From Funneliformis mosseae (Eukaryota > Glomeromycota > Glomeromycetes > Glomerales > Glomeraceae), in contig CAJVPP010001762.1 in the NCBI GenBank assembly GCA_910592005.1, positions 1 to 18,020 of the forward strand: a stretch of 18,020 nucleotides of DNA. The letters are read 5' to 3'. A model generated the notes under the pieces. That model saw only the letters and a list, made by a program, of their open reading frames with translations, made no database searches and was not told the DNA's origin. This document shows, one piece after another, positions 18,020-18,020 of the stretch. The position numbers and the translations under genes were made by a program. Within the stretch, counting starts at the first letter, position 1. Each line of letters starts with the position of its first letter.

Positions 18020-18020
18020 T

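Larger units (their letters stand above)
15051..18020. other. Right-hand very AT-rich block
   Basis: The composition is like 1-2500: mostly A and T, stops in every frame, no gene found. It contains a foldback element (15227-15345), two clear copies of the dispersed repeat (15721-15860 and 16625-16808), and nested inverted repeats at the right edge, each listed separately. A further worn minus-strand copy may lie near 16910-17010. Confidence 0.7.

Noticed and set aside
1..18020. CRISPR array, tRNA or rRNA, bacterial operon
   Set aside because: No regularly spaced repeats, cloverleaf or conserved rRNA string was seen; spliced genes show a eukaryotic source.

Overview
The window looks like nuclear DNA of a fungus, most likely an arbuscular mycorrhizal fungus close to Rhizophagus (Glomeromycotina). 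The organism call is inference. It rests on extreme AT richness, GT-AG introns of about 60-120 bases, a fungal class IV-type chitin synthase, decayed hAT and Tc1/mariner transposases, and a fungal-type defensin. No sequence search was possible.

Layout. 1-2980 is a very AT-rich block with no intact gene; near its end lies a decayed hAT transposase tail. 3100-3680 holds a broken Tc1/mariner transposase on the minus strand. A gene island of more normal composition runs from about 3000 to 15000. Its genes are: (1) a one-exon secreted 68-residue peptide with ten cysteines and a CS-alpha-beta defensin pattern (4297-4503, +); (2) an intact 16-exon acylamino-acid-releasing enzyme of 719 residues (5282-8567, +); (3) a 4-exon chitin synthase of 889 residues (11703-8730, -), convergent with gene 2; and (4) an intronless 612-residue calponin-homology protein (12577-14415, +), divergent from gene 3 over an 873-base shared upstream region. 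From about 15050 to the end the DNA is again very AT-rich. It holds a foldback element (15227-15345) and copies of a repeat family also present in the left AT-rich block.

How the genes relate. Nothing suggests an operon or one pathway. The chitin synthase builds cell wall at the plasma membrane and the CH-domain protein probably binds actin, so a link through polarised growth is possible but speculative. The acylpeptide hydrolase is a cytosolic housekeeping peptidase. The defensin-like peptide is the most distinctive gene.

The most unusual non-coding signal is a set of perfect or near-perfect A/T palindromes inside introns of two genes (T13A13, T11A11, T10A11, and an 11-base-arm hairpin). 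The introns that carry them are among the longer ones. I found no CRISPR array, tRNA, rRNA or prokaryotic feature. I did not recognise any wholly new system; the strongest candidates for follow-up are the ten-cysteine defensin and the intronic palindromes.
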